Assembly: GCF_002192415.1 (NCBI RefSeq)
Contig: NZ_CP021780.1
Location: 2,852,001-2,916,000 of the forward strand
Reading direction: 5' to 3'
Origin: Paenibacillus donghaensis
Lineage (GTDB): Bacteria > Bacillota > Bacilli > Paenibacillales > Paenibacillaceae
Length of the DNA stretch: 64,000 bases
Shown here piece by piece: positions 34,318-43,396 of this stretch. The notes under the pieces were generated by a model that was given only the letters and a program-made list of their open reading frames with translations, was not told the DNA's origin and did no database searches. Positions within the stretch are counted from its first letter, which is position 1. The number at the start of each line of letters is the position of its first letter. The position numbers and the translations under genes are program-made.

Positions 34318-36489
34318 ATGATGAAAAGCCGATGGATAATGGTAGCTCTGGTAGCTATGTGTCTGCTGCTAAGCTCCTGGGACGACAACACAGCACTGGC
34401 AGAGATGCAGAAGATAGAAGCGGCACTGAATACATCTAAGGTGATCGAGTCAAGCGCTATACAGTTAACCATGCTAGCGGCAGCAACGGACATGCCTTCG
34501 AACGAGGCTGAGATAACCTACGAAGGAACCCGGAAAGCTGCAAAGGAGAAGGCTGATCTCCTCACAAATACTTACGGCACGAACAGCGTGCAATACGCCA
34601 TTATCGATCATGGCAACATCGTCGTAGCCGGCCAATCCGGCAAGAATGATGAGCAGGGACAGAAGCCGCTCACGAAAGACACGATGTACGGGATCGGCTC
34701 GACGAGTAAAATGTTTATCACGGTTGCCGTCATGCAGTTGGGCGACCAAGGGAAAATCAGTCTCGATACGCCTGTCGTCCAGTATATCCCCGAGTTTAAG
34801 ATGAAGGATGAACGCTACAAGCAGATTACGCCGCGCATGCTGCTGAATCATTCTTCCGGTCTGAACGGATCGTCGATAACGAACGCCGTTTTATTTGAAG
34901 ATAATGATACTTACGCCTACGACACACTGCTTAAGCAACTCGCCGCCCAGACCTTAAAGGCGGACCCGGGTGCTTATTCGGTTTACTGCAATGACGGATT
35001 TACGCTGGCCGAGATTCTGGTCGAGCGGGTCAGCGGCATGGATTTCACCTCGTATATCCACCGGTATATTACAGGACCTATGGATATGGCCAATACGAAG
35101 ACACCGCTCGATTCTCCAGACACAGCGAAGATGGCGGGACTCTATTATCCTGCCTACACAGGACAACTTCCCAACGAGACATTCAACTTGATCGGAGCGG
35201 GAGGCATTTATTCCACGGCGGAGGATTTGGTCCGATTCTCGCAAATTTTCACGGGGGAAGCGGAAGAAGTCTTATCCGGTAAATCGGTTTCAGCCATGGC
35301 GCAAGACGAATACAAGACACCTTTGTGGCCTGACGATGCGGACAGTTCAATGGAATACGGTCTCGGCTGGGACAGTGTCAATCTGTATCCCTTCAGCGAA
35401 TATGGGATGAAGGCGCTAACCAAAGGCGGTGACACGCTTCTCTATCACTCATCGCTCGTTGTCCTTCCTGGGCAAGGCATGGCGGCAGCTGTCGTATCTT
35501 CTGGCGGGAGCAGTGTGTATAACGAGCTTCTGGCGAATGAAATTCTGCTTCAGGCGCTGAAGGAGAAGGGGACAATTGCTGAATTCAAGCCTGAAAAGTC
35601 GTACGGTGTACCGGTAAAGGCCGATATGCCGGAGTCCATGCTGCAGTATTCGGGAGTCTATGGTGCGACGAGTGCAACGATAAAAATCGATATTACCAAA
35701 GCCGGCCTCATGTCCATCACTTCGGAGCAGTCGCCTGGTAATCCAGCCCAGATCTTCGGGTATTCGGCGGACGGCACGTTCCGGAGTGCGTATGGGAATA
35801 CGGTGATTAGCTTCGTGAAGGAGGAGAACGGTCGCACTTACTTATGGATTCGTCAATACGCTTCGTTGCCTGGTTTTGGGCAGAAGGCTATATCAGAGTA
35901 CAATGCCGAGAAGCTCCAGCCCCAAGATCTTTCGGCAGAGACCACAGAAGCATGGATTCAGCGAGACGGCAAGAAGTATTATCTGCTGAATGAGAAGTAT
36001 ACGTCGCTCGTATATTTGCTGTTGCCGCCCGTCCAATTAAATGTGTCGAAACAATTGCCGGGGTACGTGTTGGATAAGCGGATAACCGACCCGGATACGG
36101 CCGTCTCCGAATTGCAAATTCCGGGAAGGAGCGGGCGGGATCTGTCAGGTTATACGTTCTTTACACAGGACGGAATTGAGTACCTGGATATTGGTGGAAG
36201 CATCTTAGTGAACGAGGACGCCGTGAAGCCAATCTACGTCGCTAAGAAGTCAATCGTTACGATTCCGTCGAGCGGATACGCCCGGTGGTATACGATAAGC
36301 GACAAAGACGGGGGCAAGACCGTTAAGGTGAGAATGTCCTCGAACGCCTCCTTCGCCGTTTATAATGCGAAGGGAACATGCATCTACTTCAGTGTCATCG
36401 GAGGCAAGGATAAGGTTGAACTGCCCGCGGGAGGATCGATTGTTTTCGCCGGAGATGCCGGCACGAAGTTCGAGATTTCCGCGCAGTAA
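34318..36489 (+). CDS. Secreted class-C beta-lactamase-like serine hydrolase
   Basis: A 723-residue precursor with an N-terminal signal (MKSRWIMVALVAMCLLLSS). The hydrolase domain, about residues 90-430, has catalytic S128-T-S-K131 and Y223-C-N225, and TKGGD near residue 369 may replace the usual KTG. About 290 more residues follow, forming beta-rich regions of unknown role. Relatives include D-aminopeptidases, esterases and penicillin-binding-like proteins, so real beta-lactamase activity should not be assumed. AAGGAGAG precedes ATG 34318. It lies 28 bases after the DUF1648 gene and probably shares the GntR-controlled transcript. Confidence 0.82.
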   Translation: MMKSRWIMVALVAMCLLLSSWDDNTALAEMQKIEAALNTSKVIESSAIQLTMLAAATDMPSNEAEITYEGTRKAAKEKADLLTNTYGTNSVQYAIIDHGNIVVAGQSGKNDEQGQKPLTKDTMYGIGSTSKMFITVAVMQLGDQGKISLDTPVVQYIPEFKMKDERYKQITPRMLLNHSSGLNGSSITNAVLFEDNDTYAYDTLLKQLAAQTLKADPGAYSVYCNDGFTLAEILVERVSGMDFTSYIHRYITGPMDMANTKTPLDSPDTAKMAGLYYPAYTGQLPNETFNLIGAGGIYSTAEDLVRFSQIFTGEAEEVLSGKSVSAMAQDEYKTPLWPDDADSSMEYGLGWDSVNLYPFSEYGMKALTKGGDTLLYHSSLVVLPGQGMAAAVVSSGGSSVYNELLANEILLQALKEKGTIAEFKPEKSYGVPVKADMPESMLQYSGVYGATSATIKIDITKAGLMSITSEQSPGNPAQIFGYSADGTFRSAYGNTVISFVKEENGRTYLWIRQYASLPGFGQKAISEYNAEKLQPQDLSAETTEAWIQRDGKKYYLLNEKYTSLVYLLLPPVQLNVSKQLPGYVLDKRITDPDTAVSELQIPGRSGRDLSGYTFFTQDGIEYLDIGGSILVNEDAVKPIYVAKKSIVTIPSSGYARWYTISDKDGGKTVKVRMSSNASFAVYNAKGTCIYFSVIGGKDKVELPAGGSIVFAGDAGTKFEISAQ

Positions 36490-36529
36490 CGTCACACAGC
36501 AGCGGCCGGCCAAAAAGGAATCCTGAAAC

Positions 36530-37258
36530 TCAGCCCCGGCGCCGCCGGCTCAGGAATACCAAAGACAATGCTATTACCGTGAGGATAATACCAAGCACTC
36601 GCATCCCCCCGGCACTAAACTTATCTCCCATTACGATGCCTATCAATAATGAAGAGAGAATGGTTCCCAGGTATCTGGATGTATTGAATATTCCGGAGGC
36701 TACACCAATTATTTCTTTTGGAGAGCTTATGAACAAGGCAGCTTGCATGCCGACATTGTTCAACCCGTTGCTGATACCAAACGCTGCTAATGCCAGACAT
36801 ACACTGATAACCGGTGAATTTGAATTCAACGTCACGAGCCACAGCGATCCAAATGTCATCAGTAATGCGGAAACTGTCAATGCTGGCCGGGGCCCTGATT
36901 TATCGACCATCTTCCTGCTATTGGAGACGCAACGAGCGAGCATAAGCCTAGGCTTAACATCAGAATCCCTGTATGGAACTCACTGACATTACGTACCATT
37001 TGTAAGTAAGAAGGAAGACCGAAAAAGAGCGAGTAAAAAAGTACGTTAACAAGCATGAATTCGAGATTGACCCAAGTCATCGCAGGATATTTGGCGAATG
37101 TGCGCAAAGGAATGAAGGGTGACGTCACTTTTAACTCATGTCGTACAAAAACCGCAAGTAACACGAGACCTGTCAGCCCAAGAATAATAGGCCCAAAGGA
37201 GACATGCCCGGAGGATTTGGCTGACAGTAATCCAATGAGCAGGGTAACCAGACCTGTG
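36530..37258 (-). pseudogene. Decayed second copy of the MFS transporter
   Basis: The sequence follows the intact gene at 16486-17862 closely. A one-base deletion near 36905 shifts the frame between SPIAGRW and DKSGPRPAL. Its first roughly 215 codons are gone: homology jumps near 37258-37265 from inside the gene to the intergenic sequence upstream of the intact copy, a loss of about 650 bp. No functional product is expected. Confidence 0.9.
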
Positions 37259-37350
37259 TTTTGATTGATGTCATCGTACATGGAATCGATTATTTATTCC
37301 AACACCTTTCATGTTATGATTTCATAGACTCGAAGGAATGAATGGAGGTT

Positions 37351-37534
37351 GTGCGGGCGGCTGCTCGGGCTGCTCGTGTTCATCGCACTGCTGTCTGTGA
37401 ACGATTCACCGCAGGTCATCACGCTGCTGATGCTGCTGTTGGGTGCATCACCGCTGGGCAGTTGGCTGGTCCTGCGCCGTCTGCTGAGAGGCGGACTTAT
37501 CCACCGTCTTGAAGAGCGCCGGATGATCGAATAG
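37351..37534 (+). pseudogene. C-terminal fragment of the second MFS transporter
   Basis: It encodes GRLLGLLVFIALLSVNDSPQ and onward, matching the last 50 codons of the gene at 19017-20228. It is joined at about 37353 to the LysR promoter and ribosome site (homologous to 17881-17964), so about 2.1 kb covering lysR and most of the transporter has been deleted. The last ten codons differ from the intact gene. Confidence 0.88.
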
Positions 37535-37698
37535 GGAGAGGGTGTCGCATGGGCTAAGTTAAATAGAATAGAGGACCTTACCGTTTTGACAGTGGACTCA
37601 GGAGATGAGAGAATATTATTTTGTAGTAGAGAGAGCGTTGCATGATTATTTGTCAGAGTTCAGATACAGCGTATCCCCAAAATTATGGAGGCCAATAC

Positions 37699-38007
37699 AT
37701 GAATCAGCGTTTTCGAATCACACGATCGATGCAAGAAAACAATGCGGAGCAATCCATCACTGTGGAAGAATGCAAACATTACTTTGCAGCCAAAGCCGAC
37801 TTTACGTACTCACCGGTTCTTATTGTTAAAGGAGCAGACAGCACCATGTCCATCGATGGAGATTTTTTTATGTGGAAGCATGGGGACGCAGATATTCCTT
37901 TCCGGCTTTATATGGGAGATTTATATGTAGCCGTCTCAAACGAAGCAATTGTTCCCCAAATGATTGAAATTGCAACAGAGCTGCGAGCTGATGTGGTTGA
38001 AGGGTAG
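37699..38007 (+). CDS. Conserved hypothetical protein of the yojF-bshB2 operon
   Basis: ATG 37699 follows GGAGG and gives a 102-residue protein; a longer in-frame reading has no ribosome site. No domain is recognised. It is hydrophilic and mixed alpha/beta, without signal peptide, with short blocks such as EECKHYFAAKADF and SIDGDFFMWKHGD. It lies 32 bases before yojF. A fragment of a second copy survives at 22941-23070, also ahead of yojF, so the three-gene arrangement was present in both copies of the block. A role linked to bacillithiol is inferred from position only. Confidence 0.65.
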   Translation: MNQRFRITRSMQENNAEQSITVEECKHYFAAKADFTYSPVLIVKGADSTMSIDGDFFMWKHGDADIPFRLYMGDLYVAVSNEAIVPQMIEIATELRADVVEG

Positions 38008-38039
38008 ACACAGCCAATATTTTATTTAAGGAGGCCGCT

Positions 38040-38384
38040 ATGCTGCCGTTACACCCGCAAGATATCCAATTCCGGCTCGATCGCCTCGCCGGTCAGGACC
38101 TTTATCTACACCTTGAACTCACGACAGGTGCCTACGCTACCCACTTGGACAGCACCCGACCCTCAGGGTCGGCGTTCATTTCCAATGCGATCGTCCACTA
38201 TACGCACGGCTCCATCTCCGGCACGGCTCCATACCGGGTCGGCCTTAAGACAGCAGACGGCTGGGTTTATGCCGAAGGTCTTACACACGTGGATGAGAAG
38301 GAAACCGAACGGCTAATCATGGCTGGACACGACAGTCAAGGGAAGCTAATCGTGGCCTTGCAACTGAGCCGGGAGAAGTTCTGA
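38040..38384 (+). CDS. yojF: YojF (DUF1806), intact copy
   Basis: A 114-residue cytoplasmic protein of the YojF family, started at ATG 38040 behind AAGGAGG. Family blocks include LHPQDIQFRLDRLAGQDLYL and YTHGSISGTAPYRVGLKT. Its stop overlaps the bshB2 start by one base, so translation is coupled. It is the only complete yojF in the window; the first copy carries TAG where this one has TAT in GWVYAEG. Its biochemical role is not established, but linkage to bshB2 is conserved. Confidence 0.87.
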   Translation: MLPLHPQDIQFRLDRLAGQDLYLHLELTTGAYATHLDSTRPSGSAFISNAIVHYTHGSISGTAPYRVGLKTADGWVYAEGLTHVDEKETERLIMAGHDSQGKLIVALQLSREKF

Positions 38385-39082
38385 TGAGAGCAGAGGATCA
38401 AGTCGCCATGAATAGTAAACAAACCCAACATGAACGTATCTTAGTTGTGTTTCCCCATCCTGACGACGAAGCGTTCGTTGCAGCAGGGACGTTGGCTATG
38501 TACATAGAAGGTGGTGCGCAAGTCACCTATGCTTGTCTGACGCTAGGAGAGATGGGGCGCAATATGGGCATCCCTCCGTTCGCCAACCGTGTCTCCTTGC
38601 CGGCGATCCGCAAGGAGGAGCTGGCAGCGTCCTGCCTTGCAATTGGCATCCAGGACTTAAGGATGCTCGGCTTCCATGATAAAATGATTGAATTCGAAGA
38701 CCAGCAACGGCTAGACTCTATGATCCTGGGGCTGCTCAAGGAATTGACCCCGTCGCTGGTCATCACCTTCTATCCAAGGTACAGCGTGCATCCCGATCAC
38801 GACGCCACCGGAGTGGCCGTCGCACGAACGATTGGTCAGCTCACCGTGGCAGAGCGGCCACTTGTGCACTGCATTGCATTCGCCAGCAATCATGAGAAGG
38901 TGATTGGAAAAGCAGACGTGACCGTAGACGTGACATCATTCCTTGCGAAGAAAATGGCGTCTATTCGGTCGCACCGTTCGCAATTCCAAGCGGCTGAGCT
39001 CGTTGGGAATCGCGAACTGACTGATGAAGAAATACGGAACCGGTTCGGTACAGAACAGTTCTGGACCTACCGGTTCGATTAA
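38384..39082 (+). CDS. bshB2: Bacillithiol biosynthesis deacetylase BshB2 (second copy)
   Basis: A 232-residue PIG-L/LmbE zinc deacetylase with PHPDDEAF near residues 24-31 and HPDH near 136-139. It performs the same step as the first copy, deacetylating GlcNAc-malate toward bacillithiol. About 26 residues differ, mostly in the variable helices (for example MILGLLKEL against IMTLLKEV), none in the zinc motifs, so both copies should be active. With intact YojF upstream this is the better-preserved operon. Confidence 0.92.
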   Translation: MRAEDQVAMNSKQTQHERILVVFPHPDDEAFVAAGTLAMYIEGGAQVTYACLTLGEMGRNMGIPPFANRVSLPAIRKEELAASCLAIGIQDLRMLGFHDKMIEFEDQQRLDSMILGLLKELTPSLVITFYPRYSVHPDHDATGVAVARTIGQLTVAERPLVHCIAFASNHEKVIGKADVTVDVTSFLAKKMASIRSHRSQFQAAELVGNRELTDEEIRNRFGTEQFWTYRFD

Positions 39083-39203
39083 TTTCATGAGGCTTCGAAC
39101 AACTTATTCACAGATTAGTTATGGTTTTCCAGCCTCTGCTACGGGTAATAACATATTATCGGATGATCCGAAACCCATTGAATAGCTGGAAGGAGTGCTG
39201 AAA

Positions 39204-39884
39204 GTGAATCAACTGAGTTCCGTTTTTATCAAAATCCCGGTTCTCGCCATGGTTCTCGCACTTACCGCTTGCTCTGGAGGAAATGCGCCTGCGGCAAGCC
39301 CGGTAGCATCTGCACCAGCGAGTGAACCGGTTGCAACGCCTTCACCTCAGGCCGAGCAAACACCTGAGGTGAAGGAGCCAGCACCTTCTGATGATAACGA
39401 GCAAGTATCGGAAACGGCTCGCCCGCAAACTGAAACCTTTGATCTGATGGCAGGGGATGCGGACCAGCCGTTAACGGCTACCTTGCATCAGGGAGAAGGA
39501 TTTTCCTTGTACGTGTTTGAGAAATTTTTTTTTGATGCTGCCACAGGCCGCTTGTCCCTGAGCAGCAACCCGGATTATTATGTGGATATTGAACCACTAC
39601 CTGCTGATTATGATCCGGCGGAGCTTGAGACTGCGGGCAGAGAAGAATTGGGGAAAATCAATACGGTGTCCGAATTCAGCGGTGAGCTGGTGGAGCACCC
39701 TCTGGGTTTCGTGGAGATCTACCTTCAAACGTCAGGTGGAAATGGAGTAAGCGACTATATCGTTTGGAAATCAGAAGAGGGTGACGCTTATCTGTTCCGG
39801 CTTCATAATCCAAAAGGAGAAGAAGCTTCCGATTTCGCCACTCCGGTTCTCGCTTCCTTATCTACCGTTCAGGGAGATTCATAA
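39204..39884 (+). CDS. Lipoprotein of unknown function
   Basis: GTG 39204 lies eight bases after AAGGAG and starts a 226-residue precursor; a GTG at 39195 overlaps the ribosome site and is rejected. The lipoprotein signal ends LALTACSGG. A Pro/Ala/Glu-rich linker of about 55 residues spans to the cell wall. The folded part (SLYVFEKFFFDAATGRLSLS, then VEIYLQTSGGNGVSDYIVWK) has no recognised family. A terminator follows at once, so it is a single gene. Confidence 0.72.
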   Translation: MNQLSSVFIKIPVLAMVLALTACSGGNAPAASPVASAPASEPVATPSPQAEQTPEVKEPAPSDDNEQVSETARPQTETFDLMAGDADQPLTATLHQGEGFSLYVFEKFFFDAATGRLSLSSNPDYYVDIEPLPADYDPAELETAGREELGKINTVSEFSGELVEHPLGFVEIYLQTSGGNGVSDYIVWKSEEGDAYLFRLHNPKGEEASDFATPVLASLSTVQGDS

Positions 39885-39894
39885 AACATAATAA

Positions 39895-39955
39895 ATGGTA
39901 AGAGGGGCGTCCCGCCAGGTTCATGGCTTTCGGGGCCGCCCCTCTTATTGTTATA
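39895..39955 (+). terminator. Terminator after the lipoprotein gene
   Basis: TAAGAGGGGCG (39899-39909) pairs with CGCCCCTCTTA (39938-39948), followed by a T-rich tail. Confidence 0.75.
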
Positions 39956-40033
39956 ATTCCTGCAATAACATACTACATACCGTTTACTCTTAAGATGTAA
40001 TATTCATAAGAATACCATGAGGGGAGCTTTCTT

Positions 40034-40609
40034 ATGAATATCGCATCATTTTTGCTGTACTGTTTCATTGTTACCTTTACACCAGGACCTACTAATATCG
40101 TTATTTTATCCACCACGCATAATTTCGGGACCAAAAAGGCGATAAAATACACGTATGGAGCAACTGTTGGTTTTGGTTTATTACTTGTTATTTCTGCTAT
40201 ATTGAATACTATACTCATAACGGTAATTCCAAAAATAATGATTGTTATGCAAATCATCGGAAGCTGTTACATGTTGTATCTCGCTGTTCTAATTTACAGA
40301 ATGGATACTTCAAATCCAAAGGGAAACCAAACCGCGAGCTTTATGTCGGGCTTTCTTATGCAGTTTTTAAATCCAAAGGTTGTCCTGTTCACAATGACAG
40401 TAATTCCTGGATTTGTTATGCCCCATTATATGGGAATGACTCCGTTAATGATATGTATTATAGTTATAACTCTTATTGGATTCTTAGCATTTATTACGTG
40501 GGTGCTTTTCGGAGCAATCTTCAAGGAGTTTTTACAGAGGCATACAAAAACGGTTAATGTAATGATGGCCTTATCCTTAGCTTATGCTGCAGTCATGATA
40601 TGGATGTAG
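40034..40609 (+). CDS. LysE/RhtB-family amino acid exporter
   Basis: A 191-residue membrane protein with about six helices. It shows the family opening FIVTFTPGPTNIVILS (about residues 11-26), where the PGP turn is diagnostic, and a central NPKVVLFTMTVIPGF. It exports an amino acid or related metabolite; the branch resembles cysteine/O-acetylserine exporters, but this is uncertain. GAGGGGAG lies ahead of the ATG. The gene is AT-rich and is followed 25 bases later by an AraC gene that probably controls it. Confidence 0.85.
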   Translation: MNIASFLLYCFIVTFTPGPTNIVILSTTHNFGTKKAIKYTYGATVGFGLLLVISAILNTILITVIPKIMIVMQIIGSCYMLYLAVLIYRMDTSNPKGNQTASFMSGFLMQFLNPKVVLFTMTVIPGFVMPHYMGMTPLMICIIVITLIGFLAFITWVLFGAIFKEFLQRHTKTVNVMMALSLAYAAVMIWM

Positions 40610-40634
40610 GCAAGCTTATTCAGAGGTGAATGGA

Positions 40635-41414
40635 ATGAACAAATTTATCTATAAAAAATCGGCAGGAATTACTGCATTGTCAGCAAGTATGACTGATTTT
40701 ATGTATAAAAAGCACTCTCACAAAGAGTATGCCATAGGTGTAACCTTGCGTGGGATTCAACATTATAACCTGGATGGAAGTCTGCAATTATCTTATCCGA
40801 ATGGGGTTATGCTCTTTAATCCGGAACAGGCACATGACGGAATGGCGCATGATGAAGCAGGCCTTGATTATACGATGCTATATATTGAGCCTCAGCTGCT
40901 GTTAGAGGTCATTGAGGCAAAGAACAGGGTCCGTTTTTCAACTCCTATTGTGTATGATTATGGGCTTGAACGAAAAATCATTAGTCTTTCTCATGCGATA
41001 TTAAGTGAACAAGATGAGGCTTTGTGCTGTGATTTATTCATATCCCTAACAGAAAACCTTATGCAGACTGAACTTTCTACAGACTATAAGAGAGATACCG
41101 CGCTGATTAAGAAAGCCAAAGATATCATTCATCATACAAAATTAGAACATGTACTTAAACTGGATGATCTATGCAAGGAACTTCATCTATCGAAATTTCA
41201 GTTAATCCGATTTTTCAAGGCACATACCGGAATTTCACCCTACCAATACTTTCTTAACTGCAAGATAGAACATGCTAAGCATTTAATAGAAAAACATGGA
41301 GACATCTATATAGCAGTAGCTGCCTGTGGATTTGTTGATTTAACCCATTTAAATAAACAATTTAAACACGTCTATGGAATCACAGCATTTGAATATATGT
41401 CACATATACATTGA
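40635..41414 (+). CDS. AraC-family regulator with cupin sensor domain
   Basis: ATG 40635 is preferred to GTG 40626 because GAGGTG precedes it. The 259-residue protein has an N-terminal AraC-binding cupin domain (HSHKEYAIGVTLRGIQHY, then MLFNPEQAHDG, about 1-140). A C-terminal double helix-turn-helix follows (LSKFQLIRFFKAHTGISPYQ, then VAACGFVDLTHLNKQFK). AraC proteins of this pattern are often paired with LysE exporters, so the upstream gene is its likely target. It is AT-rich like that neighbour. Confidence 0.88.
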   Translation: MNKFIYKKSAGITALSASMTDFMYKKHSHKEYAIGVTLRGIQHYNLDGSLQLSYPNGVMLFNPEQAHDGMAHDEAGLDYTMLYIEPQLLLEVIEAKNRVRFSTPIVYDYGLERKIISLSHAILSEQDEALCCDLFISLTENLMQTELSTDYKRDTALIKKAKDIIHHTKLEHVLKLDDLCKELHLSKFQLIRFFKAHTGISPYQYFLNCKIEHAKHLIEKHGDIYIAVAACGFVDLTHLNKQFKHVYGITAFEYMSHIH

Positions 41415-41468
41415 GGATCATTGTCAAGGTTACCAAGCTGACCTATTATCTACAGGAGCGTGTTACTA

Positions 41469-42155
41469 ATGTCAAAATACGTCGAAATTGGTTACCCCAT
41501 ATATGAAGGAATGCCTGTTTATCCAGGATTGCCGGAAGTGAAATTAGAGCCTAGAGAGCGCTTAGACAAAGGGGATGATTGGAACGGAAGCGTGTTAAGT
41601 ATTTATCTTCATGCCGGTACACATGTCGATGCACCGTGGCATCATTTGAATAACGGCAGGGGAATAGATGCTATTCCAATTGAAGACTTCATCTACAGAA
41701 AACCGCTGTTAATCGATTGCCCGGTTGGCCCTGACGGCTTCATCACCATCGAAATGCTTGAGGAATACGAAGAACTGAATAAAGCGGATATTCTAATCTT
41801 CAACACCAGCCATTGGAAACACCGGGATACAGATTTCGTGAAATACGCCAATCATTTCCCGGCTGTCTCTCCGGAAGCCGCAGTATACATCCGGACGAAG
41901 CTGCCAAACTGCAAAGCAGTGGCCATAGATACCTTGAGCATTGAAAATTTGGCAGAAGCCAAAGGAAACGGCTATTTTGTCCACCATGCCTTTTTAGACC
42001 ATGAAAAATATGAAGAGCCGACAATGCTCATTTATGAAGATATTAATCCAGCCCCATTGGTCGGTAAAAAGCTCATTTCTGCCTTCTCAGCACCACTTCG
42101 CATTAAAAACCACGATGCTTCTATCATTAACATCATTGTTGAAATTGAAGAATAA
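41469..42155 (+). CDS. Cyclase-family metal-dependent hydrolase (kynurenine formamidase-like)
   Basis: A 228-residue protein started at ATG 41469 with GGAG nine bases ahead. The metal-binding motif HAGTHVDAPWHH (about residues 48-59) defines the cyclase/KynB family; a later histidine in YFVHHAFL fits too. Relatives open amide or ester rings, such as N-formylkynurenine and isatin, but the substrate here is unknown. It follows the AraC gene by 54 bases and may belong to the same unit. A terminator at 42178-42212 closes it; the next 220 bases hold no gene. Confidence 0.83.
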   Translation: MSKYVEIGYPIYEGMPVYPGLPEVKLEPRERLDKGDDWNGSVLSIYLHAGTHVDAPWHHLNNGRGIDAIPIEDFIYRKPLLIDCPVGPDGFITIEMLEEYEELNKADILIFNTSHWKHRDTDFVKYANHFPAVSPEAAVYIRTKLPNCKAVAIDTLSIENLAEAKGNGYFVHHAFLDHEKYEEPTMLIYEDINPAPLVGKKLISAFSAPLRIKNHDASIINIIVEIEE

Positions 42156-42177
42156 GGCTTATGCCTTAAAGCTGCGG

Positions 42178-42212
42178 CCGATTCCCGGTATTCTATCGGG
42201 AATCGGTCGTTT
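42178..42212 (+). terminator. Terminator after the cyclase gene
   Basis: CCGATTCCCG and CGGGAATCGG form a perfect 10-bp stem with a 10-base loop, followed by a short T-rich stretch. Confidence 0.7.
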
Positions 42213-42436
42213 AGTTTCTTCTGGAAGAGCCTGCAGCCTGCAAACTCCCTTCTATCTTTAGTACCAACCGATTCGCCAGCGAATGAACCGATCCTGCAAC
42301 CCCTTGCTGCACAAGCGATTGGTTCATTGTTTGGCTGATTGCACGCTTGTTGTTTACGCCCTCATCCCTTTAACATGTGAACAGAGGAGCCTGCGGCTCA
42401 TTACACTATCATTTGCTAAAGGGGGCCCAAGATCGC

Positions 42437-43396
42437 ATGGCTGAGCTGTCGGAAACATCTATGCTACACCCCGGAGTTACAGTCAATAAACCCGTCAAAC
42501 ACAGGTATTTGCGCAACATCAGGAAACACTGGATGCTTTATGTCATGATCCTGCCCGGTATTTTGTTCTATATTATTTTCAAGTACATTCCACTGGGAGG
42601 AAGCGTGATCGCTTTTCAGAACTTTCAAATTATGAAAGGAATTTGGAACAGCCCTTGGGTGGGCCTGGATAATTTCAAGTTTATTTTTACGTACCAGGAT
42701 TTCTATCATGTTCTTCGCAACACGGCTCTGATTGCCTTGTATAAGCTGGTGATCGGATTCCCTGCTCCAATTCTGCTGGCGCTGATGTTTAATGAAGTGA
42801 GAAAAATGCTGGCTAAACGCTTTTTGCAGAGTCTGTTCTATTTGCCTCATTTCCTCTCCTGGGTCGTCGTCGGAGGGATCGTCTTTGAAGTGCTAGCCTC
42901 AGGCGGATTTGTAAACGCATTCCGTGGTTGGCTTGGCTTCGAGCCGATACTGTATATGCAGCAGGAGCGGTTTTTCCGGCCCATTATCGTGCTCTCCTCC
43001 ATATGGAAAGAGGTCGGATGGGGAACCATTATCTACCTCGCTGCGATCAGCGGTATTGACCCTACTCAATATGAAGCGGCTGTTATGGACGGGGCCGGCC
43101 GGTGGAAACAGACGATTTATATTACACTGCCCGCATTGTTCCCGACCATCCTTATCCTGTTCCTGCTGAATATCGGCAACTTCCTGGAGCTGGGCTTCGA
43201 TCAGGTCTATAACCTGCTGACACCGATGACCTATTCGGTAGGGGATATTATAGAGACCTATGTATACCGCTCAGGTGTGCTGCAAGGGCAATACAGTGTA
43301 ACGACGGCCATTGGCCTGTTCCAGTCCATTATCGGCTTTATTCTGCTCTGGATCTTCAATCGGCTGGCCAAAAAAACCGGAGAGGGGTTGTGGTAG
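42437..43396 (+). CDS. Sugar ABC permease (LplB/YteP-type), pectin locus
   Basis: A 319-residue membrane protein. ATG 42437, behind a GGGGG-rich stretch, is preferred to GTG 42377. It shows LPGILFYIIFKYIPLGGSVI and the EAA loop YEAAVMDGAGRWKQTIYITLP. It is a paralogue of the permease at 4727-5683, and the two loci clearly share an ancestral transporter type. It imports oligogalacturonide or rhamnogalacturonan fragments judging from the enzymes downstream (inferred), and overlaps the next permease by seven bases. Confidence 0.9.
   Translation: MAELSETSMLHPGVTVNKPVKHRYLRNIRKHWMLYVMILPGILFYIIFKYIPLGGSVIAFQNFQIMKGIWNSPWVGLDNFKFIFTYQDFYHVLRNTALIALYKLVIGFPAPILLALMFNEVRKMLAKRFLQSLFYLPHFLSWVVVGGIVFEVLASGGFVNAFRGWLGFEPILYMQQERFFRPIIVLSSIWKEVGWGTIIYLAAISGIDPTQYEAAVMDGAGRWKQTIYITLPALFPTILILFLLNIGNFLELGFDQVYNLLTPMTYSVGDIIETYVYRSGVLQGQYSVTTAIGLFQSIIGFILLWIFNRLAKKTGEGLW

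Noticed and set aside
34318..36489. Serine hydrolase considered as an antibiotic-resistance beta-lactamase
   Set aside because: The fold and SxxK/YxN motifs fit, but the KTG motif is not clear, the protein is twice the usual length and many relatives are peptidases or esterases.
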